DNA of 64,000 bases from Pseudomonadales bacterium (GCA_028280345.1 JANQLY010000009.1:62001-126000), one strand, 5' to 3'; shown: positions 1 through 8,260, counted from the stretch's first letter. Notes: generated by a model not told the origin, from the letters alone. Made by a program: numbers and translations.

Positions 1-2
1 CG

Positions 3-284
3 GAGCGGGCATTGTCACTGGGTCTGGTTGGTGAGATTGTCTCACTTGAGCAATTAATGCCACGCTCTATTGAGCTGGCTCATAAAATTGCTGCGCATTC
101 ACCAACGGCATTGGCAAAAACTAAAAAAGCTATCTGGCAAAGCCTTGATACCGGTTTATCAGAGGCTAATGAACATACCTGGAATATCATCAAGCAGCAT
201 ACAAGTCATCCGGACCAGGCAGAAGGCACATTGGCTCTGGTGGAAAAGCGGGCACCAAATTGGGCGCCTTACAACGAAGAGTAA
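3..284 (+). CDS. Enoyl-CoA hydratase/isomerase family protein, C-terminal part (cut by window edge)
   Basis: An open frame enters from the left edge and ends with TAA at 282-284, leaving about 93 residues. The segment (GLVGEIVS, then HKIAAHSPTALAKTKKAIW, then the closing EKRAPNW) matches the C-terminal helical trimerisation region of crotonase-fold enoyl-CoA hydratases. The active-site half lies outside the window, so substrate and exact reaction cannot be judged. It is followed 28 bp later by a second crotonase on the same strand and probably opens or continues the acyl-CoA degradation operon. The true start is not visible; a TTG at 12 is an internal codon, not a start. Confidence 0.8.
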   Translation, partial: ERALSLGLVGEIVSLEQLMPRSIELAHKIAAHSPTALAKTKKAIWQSLDTGLSEANEHTWNIIKQHTSHPDQAEGTLALVEKRAPNWAPYNEE

Positions 285-312
285 AGCAAAAGGCTAAATA
301 AGAGATAAAACT

Positions 313-1047
313 ATGTATGAATATCTTGAAGTGGATGTGTCTGACAATATAGCGACTATATTTTTTGACCGTGCTGAAAAGAAAAATGCCTATACGCCGG
401 AGATGGGTGAGGAAATTGTTGCCGCACTAAATGATGCCATGGCTGATGATGAAGTGCGTGTGGTGATTCTCACTGGCAGAGGAGATGCATTTTGTGCCGG
501 TGTTGATCTCGATTATTTCAAAGCTCATATGGCGGGAGAAAATAAGAGTAAGGGCCCAAAACTTGGTGAAGAGTATTTTGTTAACGGCTGGCCGCTGGAT
601 TTGGTGGATTATCCAAAGCCTGTTATTGCGGCGATGAACGGTGCAGCATTTGGTGTCGGAGTGACCATGACACTCGGTTGTGATGTGCGCTATGCAGCAG
701 AAGGTGCGAAACTCGGTTTAAATTTTACTGCATTGGGTGTGTTGCCGGGACTGGGCAGTACGCACCACTTGCCACAACTGGTTGGTGTCGCCAAGGCAAT
801 GGAGCTCGTACTAAGTGCTGCAAAGATTTCTGCGGAAGAGGCCTTTGAAATTGGTTTGGTGCAGCGATTGTGCCCACCGGATGAAGTGTATAGTGATGCA
901 CGCAAATTGGCTCAGGCTATTGCCAAAAACAAACCGGAAGTGATTGCTGCGGCAAAAAAAGCTTTACGTAGCGGTGCGTTGAGTTCGTTAGATGATGCAA
1001 TCAAAATGGAAAAGCAATTGAGTCGTGACATTGGAAATATTAAGTAG
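313..1047 (+). CDS. Crotonase-fold protein (enoyl-CoA hydratase/isomerase family), atypical active site
   Basis: A 244-residue crotonase of normal domain length. The first CoA/oxyanion-hole segment CAGVDLDYF lies near residues 61-69 and the second, NGAAFGVGV, near 109-117. The two glutamates that catalyse hydration in classical enoyl-CoA hydratases (rat numbering E144 and E164) fall, by my alignment, at about T118 and F138. The isomerase glutamate of the PEGG type is also replaced (LPGLGS). The fold and CoA binding are therefore supported, but plain hydratase chemistry is doubtful; isomerase, thioesterase or another crotonase reaction is possible. It lies 28 bp after another crotonase gene and 11 bp before an acyl-CoA dehydrogenase, within a co-directional acyl-CoA catabolic set. 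Confidence 0.85.
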   Translation: MYEYLEVDVSDNIATIFFDRAEKKNAYTPEMGEEIVAALNDAMADDEVRVVILTGRGDAFCAGVDLDYFKAHMAGENKSKGPKLGEEYFVNGWPLDLVDYPKPVIAAMNGAAFGVGVTMTLGCDVRYAAEGAKLGLNFTALGVLPGLGSTHHLPQLVGVAKAMELVLSAAKISAEEAFEIGLVQRLCPPDEVYSDARKLAQAIAKNKPEVIAAAKKALRSGALSSLDDAIKMEKQLSRDIGNIK

Positions 1048-1058
1048 CGGGGTGTGAA

Positions 1059-2246
1059 ATGAAATTATCTTTTTCTCCCGAAGATGAAAACTTTCGTAGT
1101 GAGCTGATTGCTTTTCTCGACGAGCACTGCCCGGCGGAGGCTAAAAAGAATCGCGATCTGATTGGCAGTGATTGTGTCGATGAAGATGGCATTATGATGA
1201 TTCCCGAGTGGGCAAAGCAGTGGCAGGCAACACTGTTTGATCACGGCTGGATGATACCGTCTTATCCAGTCGAACTTGGCGGTCGCAATGCGACACCGTT
1301 ACAAACTATGATTTACCTTGAAGAGCTGGCCTCAAGAGGTATTCCCCGTTCGGTTCATTTTGGGGGCTATGCGATTGTTGCTCCATCTTTGCTGGAGTTT
1401 GGTAACGATGCTCAGAAGGCGTTGGCTCCTGCGGCGATTCGTGGCGACACTGTGTGGTGTATCGGTATGTCTGAACCGGGTGCGGGTTCTGACCTGGCGG
1501 CACTGTCTACCCGTGCAGAAGATAAAAGTGATCATTTTCTTGTCAGTGGCCAGAAAGTCTGGACCAGTTATGCAATGGTGGCATCAAAGTGTTTCTGTTA
1601 TGTGCGTACTGATCCGGAAGCGCCAAAACACAAAGGCATTTCCGTGCTGATTATCGATCTTGACACCCCGGGCATTGAAGTCAGACCGCTGCGCCATGTT
1701 ACCGGACATGCCGAGTTTGCAGAGGTATTTTTTGATGAGGTAAAAGTGCCAAAAGAAAATCTCGTCGGCGAACTCAATAAAGGCTGGCGTATTACCATGG
1801 GTTCGCTTGCCCATGAGCGCGGTGGTTTGTGGGTGACCGGTGTAGCGGGTTGCCAGCGCGCAGTGGATGATATTGTGGCGATGATTAAACGCCGCGGTTT
1901 GGAAAACGATGCAGCGATACGTCTCAAGGTTGCGAAACTCTATGCCCAGGTGCACAGTCTGCGCGCGATGGGTTGGAAAGGTTTTGCCTCTTTTGCCCAG
2001 GGCAGCAGTGCGCCTGAACATTCATTTATGAAAGTGGCAACATCGGAGTTGCAACAGACACTGTTTGAGTTGGGTATGGATATTCAGGAATCAGGGCTTG
2101 CGATCACAGATCCCGCTGTAGCAGAGGAAGAGGGGCGTTGGCAAAATACTTTCTTCGGCGCACTGGCATCGACGATCGGTGGTGGGACGTCTGAAATACA
2201 GCGCAATATTATTGCGCAGCATGTTTTGCAGTTACCAAAAAATTAA
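1059..2246 (+). CDS. Acyl-CoA dehydrogenase, large subunit type
   Basis: A 395-residue flavoprotein of the acyl-CoA dehydrogenase family, predicted to introduce the alpha-beta double bond into an acyl-CoA in the cytoplasm. N-terminal helical domain to about residue 120, then the FAD-contact segment MSEPGAGSDLAAL near 138-150, a beta domain, and the C-terminal helices with IGGGTSEIQRNIIAQ, the usual FAD-binding end motif. SD-like GGGGTG precedes the ATG. The next gene, 15 bp downstream, is a shorter acyl-CoA dehydrogenase. Such adjacent long/short pairs in sterol side-chain pathways (ChsE1-ChsE2 type) form alpha2beta2 enzymes with FAD at the subunit interface. Heteromer formation here is inferred. 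Confidence 0.93.
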   Translation: MKLSFSPEDENFRSELIAFLDEHCPAEAKKNRDLIGSDCVDEDGIMMIPEWAKQWQATLFDHGWMIPSYPVELGGRNATPLQTMIYLEELASRGIPRSVHFGGYAIVAPSLLEFGNDAQKALAPAAIRGDTVWCIGMSEPGAGSDLAALSTRAEDKSDHFLVSGQKVWTSYAMVASKCFCYVRTDPEAPKHKGISVLIIDLDTPGIEVRPLRHVTGHAEFAEVFFDEVKVPKENLVGELNKGWRITMGSLAHERGGLWVTGVAGCQRAVDDIVAMIKRRGLENDAAIRLKVAKLYAQVHSLRAMGWKGFASFAQGSSAPEHSFMKVATSELQQTLFELGMDIQESGLAITDPAVAEEEGRWQNTFFGALASTIGGGTSEIQRNIIAQHVLQLPKN

Positions 2247-2261
2247 TATCAGGGTTTAACG

Positions 2262-3245
2262 ATGGATTTTTCACTTAGTGATGAACAACGCATGATCCAG
2301 GATACAGCACGCTCGCTGTTTAACAAGGAGTGTGGTCTTGATCTGGTGCGCGCGGCCTGGCAGGACCACAATGCGGCGAAGCCGTTATGGGAAAAACACC
2401 TGAATGAATGGGTTGAAATAGCCCTGGGTGATCTGGCCGATCTGGCGTTGTTCATGGAAGAGTATGGTCGTACTGCAACTCCCGGTGAGTTTTTTGCCAA
2501 TGTGCTGGCACAGCAGGTGGCTACCGAGGCAGGCCTTTCCCTGAGCGGCTCAGCAACCGTAGCTGTTGCCGGTGAAGACGGACTGTGGCAACCCAACCAA
2601 CAATCCACCAAACATTTTGTGCCATCTGCGCATGATGTTGAGCAGATTATTGTGGTGACAGGCTCTGAGCAAATTATTCAGGCGGCACTGGTTTCAACAA
2701 CTGATGTAACTATCAATGAAGTGGAGCATATGGATCAGTTGCGTCCGCAGTGTACGGTAACTGTCAATGCGATGGGTGAAACGGCAGATATTGCGCCCGG
2801 ACAGTGGAGTTATTGCGTACAGCGTTGTCTGGTGACAACAGCGGCTGAACTTGTCGGGGTAGGTCGATATTTGCTTGAGAGTGCGGTTGAGTATGCTAAA
2901 GAACGTGAACAGTTTGGTAAACCGATAGGCGCTTTTCAGGGTTTGCAGTGGAAGCTGGTAGATGCGGCACTGGAACTGGAAAGAGCGGCGGCTGCAGTGG
3001 CTTATGCGGCAATGTGTGTTGATGCGGATGACGCGGATCGTGTGCGTGCTGTACACATTGCCAAGGCGGAAGCCGGACAGGCCGCGCGGCGCTGTGCGCG
3101 CACCAGTATGCAGGTTCATGCGGGTATTGGTTATACCTGGGAACACGGTTTGCACTACTGGCTGCGTCGGGCTTATGCAGGTGATGCGTTTATGGGTACC
3201 TCCGAGTACCATTTCAAGCAACTAGCCGCAGAGCTGTTTGTTTGA
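2262..3245 (+). CDS. Acyl-CoA dehydrogenase, small subunit type
   Basis: A 327-residue acyl-CoA dehydrogenase homologue, clearly shorter than the usual 380-400 residues. The central beta domain is reduced: the SEPGAGSD-type FAD segment of its neighbour is absent. The C-terminal helical domain is intact, with KEREQFGKPIGAFQ near 211-224 (FAD pyrophosphate contact) and QVHAGIGYTWEHGLHYWLRR near 286-305, whose Glu aligns with the catalytic-base region of some family members. Loss of one half of the FAD-binding elements, complementary to the large partner upstream, is what the ChsE/FadE heterotetramer subunits of steroid degraders show. It probably acts only with the 1059-2246 product. Confidence 0.9.
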   Translation: MDFSLSDEQRMIQDTARSLFNKECGLDLVRAAWQDHNAAKPLWEKHLNEWVEIALGDLADLALFMEEYGRTATPGEFFANVLAQQVATEAGLSLSGSATVAVAGEDGLWQPNQQSTKHFVPSAHDVEQIIVVTGSEQIIQAALVSTTDVTINEVEHMDQLRPQCTVTVNAMGETADIAPGQWSYCVQRCLVTTAAELVGVGRYLLESAVEYAKEREQFGKPIGAFQGLQWKLVDAALELERAAAAVAYAAMCVDADDADRVRAVHIAKAEAGQAARRCARTSMQVHAGIGYTWEHGLHYWLRRAYAGDAFMGTSEYHFKQLAAELFV

Positions 3246-3284
3246 AATTCGTATTGCGAGCCATGCAAAGCTATGCTCTAATTA

Positions 3285-3311
3285 ACTTATTTGACAGACT
3301 GTCAAATAAGT
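3285..3311. promoter_or_regulatory. Perfect 27-bp palindrome, probable operator overlapping a promoter
   Basis: Two 13-bp arms (3285-3297 and 3299-3311) are exact reverse complements around a single central A. The core reads TTGACAGACTGTCAA. The TTGACA at 3291-3296 can also serve as a -35 box, with a weak -10 candidate TACAGG at 3315-3320 (18-bp spacer). The site lies 64 bp upstream of the MaoC pair and downstream of the dehydrogenase stop. Size and symmetry fit a TetR-family dimer site, so a TetR-type repressor is a reasonable guess; its gene is not in this window. Confidence 0.6.
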
Positions 3312-3374
3312 CTGTACAGGATTGTAAGTGATTGTTTTTAAAATACTTTTGGAAATGAACGAGGTGAAAATCTA

Positions 3375-3869
3375 ATGAGTTTTGACGACTTTATCGGCAA
3401 GCCGACAGGCGCCAATACGATCCATGTTGAGCGTGGTTCAGTGAGCCGTTTTGCTGATGCCCTGACGGACAGTAATCCGGTCTACAGTGACCTGAATGCA
3501 GCGAAAGAAGCAGGTTTTGATGCACCGCCGTTGCCACCAACCTGGACTTTTGCCTCGGCCTTTCTCGGTGCGTATGCGGAAGATCAACCGGAAGATCCCA
3601 CCGGTGGTGAAGGTAATCCGATGATGAAAATCATGCGTGGTTTAATGAAAGATGGCGGTATGGTGTTGCACGGTGAGCAAGAGTTTCAATATCACCAGCC
3701 GGTACAGTGTGGCGATGTGCTGCATGGCGAAGGCAAGATTACGGATATCTACACCAAAGAATCCAAAGGCAAGGTGATGACCTTTGTTGTGATGGAAACA
3801 GTTTTTAAAAATGACGCCGGTGAGCCGGTTGTGACTGAAATTTTTAACCTCATTCACCGTGGTAAGTAG
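3375..3869 (+). CDS. MaoC-like dehydratase, N-terminal-type (non-catalytic) subunit
   Basis: A 164-residue hot-dog-fold protein of the FAS1-like/MaoC N-terminal dehydratase group. The start has a clear GAGGTG ribosome site. The segment VSRFADALTDSNPVYSD near 23-39 aligns with the hydratase motif of MaoC proteins but lacks the G-D-x-N-P-x-H catalytic Asp/His pair, so this half is expected to bind acyl-CoA rather than catalyse. A complete hydratase lies 12 bp downstream. This matches the heteromeric ChsH1-ChsH2 type enoyl-CoA hydratase of sterol side-chain degradation. Function is inferred from family and pairing. Confidence 0.85.
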   Translation: MSFDDFIGKPTGANTIHVERGSVSRFADALTDSNPVYSDLNAAKEAGFDAPPLPPTWTFASAFLGAYAEDQPEDPTGGEGNPMMKIMRGLMKDGGMVLHGEQEFQYHQPVQCGDVLHGEGKITDIYTKESKGKVMTFVVMETVFKNDAGEPVVTEIFNLIHRGK

Positions 3870-3881
3870 GAGGGTAGAACA

Positions 3882-4310
3882 ATGGCAAATCCGGTTTTGA
3901 AATTAAAATTTGATGATATTAACGAAGGCGACGAAGCGCCGGTTGTCAGCCATGAGCTGACTCGCACTGACCTGGTAAAATATGCCGGTGCTTCCGGTGA
4001 CTTTAACCCGATGCACTCTGACGAAGTGGCTGCCCAGGCGGCGGGCCTGCCAAGTGTGTTTGGTCACGGTATGTTTTCCATGGGTCTGCTCGGTCGTGCA
4101 ATTACTGATTGGGCTGGTGCGGGCAATCTGAAAAATTACACTGTGCGCTTTACCAAACAAACCTGGCCTGGTGAAACTCTGAGCACAAAGATTGTAGTAA
4201 CTGGTAAGGAAGAAACAGATGAGGGTAAAGTTGTTACTGCAGAAGTTACCCTGGTAAACCAGGATGGCGAGTCAAAACTGTCAGGCACGACAAAAGTATT
4301 GGCTGCCTGA
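3882..4310 (+). CDS. MaoC-family (R)-type enoyl-CoA hydratase, catalytic subunit
   Basis: A 142-residue single hot-dog-domain hydratase. The hydratase-2 signature YAGASGDFNPMHSD lies near 31-44, followed by GLPSVFGHGMFSMG. The Asp and His of G-D-F-N-P-M-H are the expected catalytic pair that adds water across an enoyl-CoA double bond. A strong AGGAGGG ribosome site precedes the ATG. The gene follows the non-catalytic MaoC half by 12 bp and ends the transcription unit at a hairpin terminator. The product probably forms a heteromer with the upstream protein and takes the product of the dehydrogenase pair. Confidence 0.9.
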   Translation: MANPVLKLKFDDINEGDEAPVVSHELTRTDLVKYAGASGDFNPMHSDEVAAQAAGLPSVFGHGMFSMGLLGRAITDWAGAGNLKNYTVRFTKQTWPGETLSTKIVVTGKEETDEGKVVTAEVTLVNQDGESKLSGTTKVLAA

Positions 4311-4327
4311 TTCACGGCTCTTAATAT

Positions 4328-4366
4328 AATGGCCCGGGTATTTAAAGATACCGGGCCATTATTTTT
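4328..4366 (+). terminator. Intrinsic terminator after the MaoC pair
   Basis: An inverted repeat with arms 4328-4340 and 4349-4360 (10 uninterrupted GC-rich pairs plus a bulged G) is followed by ATTTTTG. It lies 18 bp after the hydratase stop and separates this unit from the thiolase gene. Confidence 0.8.
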
Positions 4367-4432
4367 GATCAGGTTTAAACGACAGACTACTAATATTCAA
4401 AGACCCCTAATCTTGAAATAGCGGAGAAAAAA

Positions 4433-5593
4433 ATGGCGAATTTTGGCAAGGTATATGTAATTGGTGTCGGTATGACCGATTTTGGCCGCTGTGAAGTGGA
4501 TATCAAGGAACTTGCACAATCTGCTGCAAAGGATGCGTTAAAGGATGCCAATGTTGAATACAATAAAATTGAGCAGGCCTTTTGTGGTTATATTAATGGC
4601 ATGAGCACATTGGGGCAGCAATCACTCTATGGTGTCGGTATGACGGGTATACCTGTGTACAACGTACACAATAACTGTTCAACAGGTTCTACGGCTTTAT
4701 ATCTTGCCTACAATGCTATTCGTACCGGCCTTAATGATTGTGTGCTGGCGCTGGGTTTTGAAAAAATGCAAAAAGGTTCTCTCGAGACACAATTACCAGG
4801 CCTTGAGGAGATTGCCAAGGATACAGAAAAAGAAAAGAAGGCGCCGATAGCAGCGCGTTTGTTTGGTGATGCGGGTCGTGATCATATGGAAAAATATGGC
4901 ACGAAAGCAGAAACCTTTGGCAAGATCGCAGTAAAAAACCATTTGCACTCGGTTAATAATCCGCGCTCCCAGTATCAGGAAACCTGCACGCTCGATGAAG
5001 TAATGGCTTCGCGCATGATCTATGATCCGATTACTCTGTGGCAATCCTGTCCTACGAGCGATGGTGCGGCTGCGGCAGTGGTGGTATCCGAAGACTGGTT
5101 AAAGAAAAATCCGCATCCAGGTGCGATTGAAATTGTTGGTATGTCTCTGACTACTGACATGATGGAAGATTTTTCCCGCGGCAAGATCGGCAATGTTGGC
5201 ATGGGGATGTGTGAGCGTGCCGCTAAAGAAGTGTATGAAATGTCCGGTTTTGGCCCCGAAGATGTCCAGGTTATTGAGCTGCATGACTGTTTTAGTACTG
5301 CTGAGTTGATTGCTTATGAAGGTCTTGGGCTGTGTGCTGAAGGAGAGGGAGAAAAGCTCGTTGAAGATGACGCGACTGGCTATGGTGGTAAATGGGTTGT
5401 TAACCCTTCCGGTGGTTTGCTTTCAAAAGGCCACCCGATTGGCGCTACGGGTCTGGCTCAATGCGCAGAATTAACCTGGCAGCTGCGAGGTACAGCGGAC
5501 AAACGTCAGGTGGACAATGTCAATCTGGCATTGCAACATAATCTGGGTCTCGGTGGCGCTTGTGTTGTTGCAATGTATAAACGCGCTTCGTAA
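4433..5593 (+). CDS. SCP2-type thiolase (lipid-transfer protein-like acyl-CoA acyltransferase)
   Basis: A 386-residue thiolase-fold enzyme expected to cleave 3-ketoacyl-CoA with CoA. The nucleophile Cys is at 82 (NNCSTGSTALYLA), the HPIGATG histidine at 334, and the C-terminal element is H369-N370-LGLGGA in place of the C-x-G classical thiolase motif. The HN-LGLGGA form is typical of SCP-x/SCP2 thiolases and of Ltp proteins in bacterial sterol side-chain degradation. It has its own start after an intervening terminator, so it may be transcribed separately, but it fits the last step after the split dehydrogenase and hydratase upstream. Confidence 0.92.
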   Translation: MANFGKVYVIGVGMTDFGRCEVDIKELAQSAAKDALKDANVEYNKIEQAFCGYINGMSTLGQQSLYGVGMTGIPVYNVHNNCSTGSTALYLAYNAIRTGLNDCVLALGFEKMQKGSLETQLPGLEEIAKDTEKEKKAPIAARLFGDAGRDHMEKYGTKAETFGKIAVKNHLHSVNNPRSQYQETCTLDEVMASRMIYDPITLWQSCPTSDGAAAAVVVSEDWLKKNPHPGAIEIVGMSLTTDMMEDFSRGKIGNVGMGMCERAAKEVYEMSGFGPEDVQVIELHDCFSTAELIAYEGLGLCAEGEGEKLVEDDATGYGGKWVVNPSGGLLSKGHPIGATGLAQCAELTWQLRGTADKRQVDNVNLALQHNLGLGGACVVAMYKRAS

Positions 5594-5610
5594 TTGAATT
5601 TGTACTCAAT

Positions 5611-5640
5611 AAAAAAGCCGGGCTAACCCCGGCTTTTTTA
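5611..5640. terminator. Bidirectional intrinsic terminator
   Basis: The repeat AAAAAAGCCGGG/CCCCGGCTTTTTT around a CTAA loop lies between the convergent thiolase and DUF2959 genes, with a T-run on both strands. Confidence 0.88.
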
Positions 5641-5655
5641 TTCGCAGCAGTATAA

Positions 5656-6306
5656 TTACTGTTTGAGTGCAGCAATAAACTCTCGGGACTCGGCAATTGA
5701 TTTGTCCATTTCCGCAATAAGCTTTTTTACATCCTTGTCAATGCTGGTGAGTTCGCCTTTGAGAGAGGCAATTGCTCGCGCATTGAGATTGTGTTTAAGA
5801 TAAAGCGTATGGTCGTGAAAGGTGTCGAGAACTGGTTGTAAACTGGCTTCCGAGCGTCGCATCGCTTTCATCAGACGCTCATAGTCACGGTGGGTCTGCT
5901 TGAGTTTTTTCTCGCTGTCACGTTTTAGTGAATCGCTATTGTAAAGGTCGATTTCATCTTCCCATTCATCAAACAGGGCTTCGGATACACTTTCTACCGC
6001 ATCAATTCGGTCGCGAATTTCCTCTGCGGCCGCGAGACTCTTTTCGTATTCCTTGTTCAGTTTGTTGTAAATCGCTTCGAGATCACCACCGTCGTAGTCG
6101 ACAACCGAACTGAACTGTTCAAGCGCATTTTTAAACTGTTGTTGGCCTTCCTCTTGAGCTTCGGTGACATCTTCAATACGATCCACCATAATTTCACGTT
6201 TATGATAACCGACTTTCTCCATGGCGGAGTAGTAGGTTGATTCACAACCGGTGACTAGTAGAGCCAGACTGAGTATTAATGTGAAGCGGGGAAGATTAAA
6301 GTTCAC
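5656..6306 (-). CDS. DUF2959 family lipoprotein
   Basis: A 216-residue predicted lipoprotein: basic start, hydrophobic stretch, then lipobox LVTGC with Cys near residue 21. The mature part is almost wholly helical and charged (coiled-coil character), with family-typical blocks such as SAMEKVGYHKREI near 27-39, RDRIDAVESVSEALFDEWED near 98-117, and YLKHNLNARAIASLKGEL. I recognise this as the DUF2959 family, of unknown function and widespread in gammaproteobacteria. It is followed on the minus strand side by a Pmp3/YqaE gene only 2 bp upstream of its start, suggesting cotranscription. Confidence 0.88.
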   Translation of the reverse strand: MNFNLPRFTLILSLALLVTGCESTYYSAMEKVGYHKREIMVDRIEDVTEAQEEGQQQFKNALEQFSSVVDYDGGDLEAIYNKLNKEYEKSLAAAEEIRDRIDAVESVSEALFDEWEDEIDLYNSDSLKRDSEKKLKQTHRDYERLMKAMRRSEASLQPVLDTFHDHTLYLKHNLNARAIASLKGELTSIDKDVKKLIAEMDKSIAESREFIAALKQ

Positions 6307-6308
6307 GG

Positions 6309-6503
6309 CTAGTCACGCTCTTTCATGGCTTTTTCGATTTTTTTATCGGTCTTATACTGGCTCAAAGCATAGACAGACCAGATGGCGGCGGGAATCCAGC
6401 CAATCAAAGTCAGTTGTAAAATCAGACAGATGATGCCTGCAAACGGGCGGCCAATGGTAAAAAACTGTAGCCAGGGTAGCAGCAGGGCGAGAATCAGGCG
6501 CAT
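6309..6503 (-). CDS. YqaE/Pmp3 family small membrane protein
   Basis: A 64-residue protein with two hydrophobic segments (about 1-20 and 23-47) and a charged tail. The loop FFTIGRPFAGIICLILQLT and the stretch IGWIPAAIWSVYAL are the conserved core of the YqaE/Pmp3 (UPF0057) family, which in other organisms is linked to stress and membrane potential. The gene lies 2 bp upstream of the DUF2959 lipoprotein gene on the same strand. Function in this organism is unknown. Confidence 0.88.
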   Translation of the reverse strand: MRLILALLLPWLQFFTIGRPFAGIICLILQLTLIGWIPAAIWSVYALSQYKTDKKIEKAMKERD

Positions 6504-6602
6504 GTTTTAACCTCGTTATAGTGTTCGCGGCAGACAATGGTGTTGGATAGTACACGAAGGAGTGTGCTTAATCCATTCAAAGAGTGGCTTAAGGAGATGG
6601 CG

Positions 6603-7628
6603 TTATAGTAGGCCTTTGAGGCGGTTGTAAGCGGGCTGTTCTATAAATCGGAAACTTAATTCCGCAACAGCAAAAACCACTGCTGTCGTTATGACAAGAT
6701 AACCAATATTGGAAAAATATCCTTGCCAACCAAAACTGCTCCAGACAACACTGATTAAACCAGTCACTATCAAGTGGCACAGATATAAGGAATAGGAGCT
6801 ATCACCGAGGTGGGCGAGTGCTGCAGTGCCTTTGGCCTTGTGAAACTCCAGTGAAAGAAAACCGTAGACGATCATCACTGAAGGAATGCCCCAGGCGAGG
6901 AAGCGCCATGTTTCAATATCACTGATAAAATAGCGTGCGATAAAAATAGCAGGGAAGCCGGTTAACACAAATAGTAAGGCAGTCTGTCGTGACAAAAACC
7001 GCTGTTGTAAATAAATGTAACCAACAAATACCCCGGCAAGAAATTCAAGAACGATCGGATTAGTGTAAAAAGTGATGTCTTTGAACGACCAGTACACCTG
7101 GAAGGGATTGGCGAGAAAGCCGGCGAGGCAGGTGCCGGCTAGCCAGATAGTCAGTGCCAATAGGCGCCAGTGTCTTGGTAGCAATAGTGTTATTGTAAAG
7201 ACAAGATAGAAGTACATTTCATAGTTGAGTGTCCAGCCTACCATAAGCACGGGAAAGCCATCGGGAATAAACAGCAGGCTTTTCACGACTCTATCCACAT
7301 CGGGTATGTCGCGGTTAAATGCTATGTACAAGGCGATAATCAGCAGAGTGTAGAACCAGTAAAGTGGTACGATGCGAATAACCCGGCGATAAAGAAATCT
7401 CCCGGCTATTGCAGGGCCGCTTGCTGTATCGCGGTTGATATACACCATAATAAAACCGCTGATAACAAAAAATAGATCAACTCCCCAGGAGCCATCAAAA
7501 TTGGCAAACAGCATATGCCCGGCATCCACCAGTTCCTGGCCATTTTTAATATGGAACAATGCAACTGCCGCAGCGGCAATAGCGCGTACGGACTGAATCG
7601 AATCCAGTTTAAGCGTTGGTAAGGCCAT
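6603..7628 (-). CDS. Acyltransferase family 3 (OafA-like) membrane protein
   Basis: A 341-residue polytopic membrane protein. The N-terminus SIQSVRAIAAAAVALFHIKN near 9-28 carries the family R...H pair, and DLFFVISGFIM near 51-61 is the second signature. About ten hydrophobic segments follow and the C-terminus is LSFRFIEQPAYNRL. Members move acyl groups (acetyl, succinyl) onto sugars of exported polysaccharide, LPS or lipids from the cytoplasmic side. No glycan cluster surrounds it here, so its acceptor is unknown. Confidence 0.9.
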   Translation of the reverse strand: MALPTLKLDSIQSVRAIAAAAVALFHIKNGQELVDAGHMLFANFDGSWGVDLFFVISGFIMVYINRDTASGPAIAGRFLYRRVIRIVPLYWFYTLLIIALYIAFNRDIPDVDRVVKSLLFIPDGFPVLMVGWTLNYEMYFYLVFTITLLLPRHWRLLALTIWLAGTCLAGFLANPFQVYWSFKDITFYTNPIVLEFLAGVFVGYIYLQQRFLSRQTALLFVLTGFPAIFIARYFISDIETWRFLAWGIPSVMIVYGFLSLEFHKAKGTAALAHLGDSSYSLYLCHLIVTGLISVVWSSFGWQGYFSNIGYLVITTAVVFAVAELSFRFIEQPAYNRLKGLL

Positions 7629-7821
7629 GCTGTCTATGCGAACTTGTTATTATGTGCTGTGGTCGAAATAATGGTGTCAAACTGGCAAGCCTTGAGGGCA
7701 ATGAGTCGGGGAATTATCCGTCTGTGCAGTAAGGTTTGTCAATTTGCGCACTATAAAAGGTAACTTTTCTTCCGCAACAGACTGTCATACCATAGATGCC
7801 AGTATTTTAAAGGGGAAATAG

Positions 7822-8256
7822 GTGATGAAGAAAATATTACGGTTATTAATGATATCAGGTTTGCTGCTGAGCTTTTCGCAGTTTGCAATAGCGAAGGGAG
7901 CCAAGGTATTGACCGATGTAAAAACCGACCTGAATGGCATGGACGTCACCCATGAGATTTTTGCTTATGAAAAACAGATCACCATGAAACTCAATAATCT
8001 ATCCGGCGTTGCGGCACGATGTGAAGCTGAATTTGATCTGAAAGCCCAGTCAAAGGAAAGACGCAAGGCAACGATTGAGTCGGGTAAATCTCATACGATG
8101 GTGGTTAGACTGGGCCGCACGCAAACCAAAATTAATATTAATCTGACTTGTTATGATGCCGCAGCTGGTGCGCCGGAAGAAGGCGACAAGGGGGCAGAGC
8201 AGGATGAGCCTTCAGTCGATGTCAGTGGCTCGGTCGGGGTGGAAGTGAGTAAATAG
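7822..8256 (+). CDS. Secreted protein of unknown function
   Basis: A 144-residue protein with a clean signal peptide (KKILRLLMISGLLLSFSQF..AIAKG), giving a periplasmic or exported mature protein of about 120 residues. The start may be GTG 7822 or ATG 7825; AAGGGGAAA upstream supports either. The mature part has a small beta-rich core with a Cys pair (RCEAEFDL and LTCYDAA) and a Pro/Glu-rich acidic tail. I do not recognise the family. It is transcribed toward gltX but separated from it by a promoter-like TATAAT. Confidence 0.65.
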   Translation: MMKKILRLLMISGLLLSFSQFAIAKGAKVLTDVKTDLNGMDVTHEIFAYEKQITMKLNNLSGVAARCEAEFDLKAQSKERRKATIESGKSHTMVVRLGRTQTKININLTCYDAAAGAPEEGDKGAEQDEPSVDVSGSVGVEVSK

Positions 8257-8260
8257 CCGT

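Noticed and set aside
1584..2021. A 145-codon minus-strand frame inside the acyl-CoA dehydrogenase gene
   Set aside because: Lies wholly antisense to a well-supported enzyme and has no recognisable domain.
2694..3221. A 175-codon minus-strand frame inside the short acyl-CoA dehydrogenase gene
   Set aside because: Antisense shadow of a confirmed coding frame.
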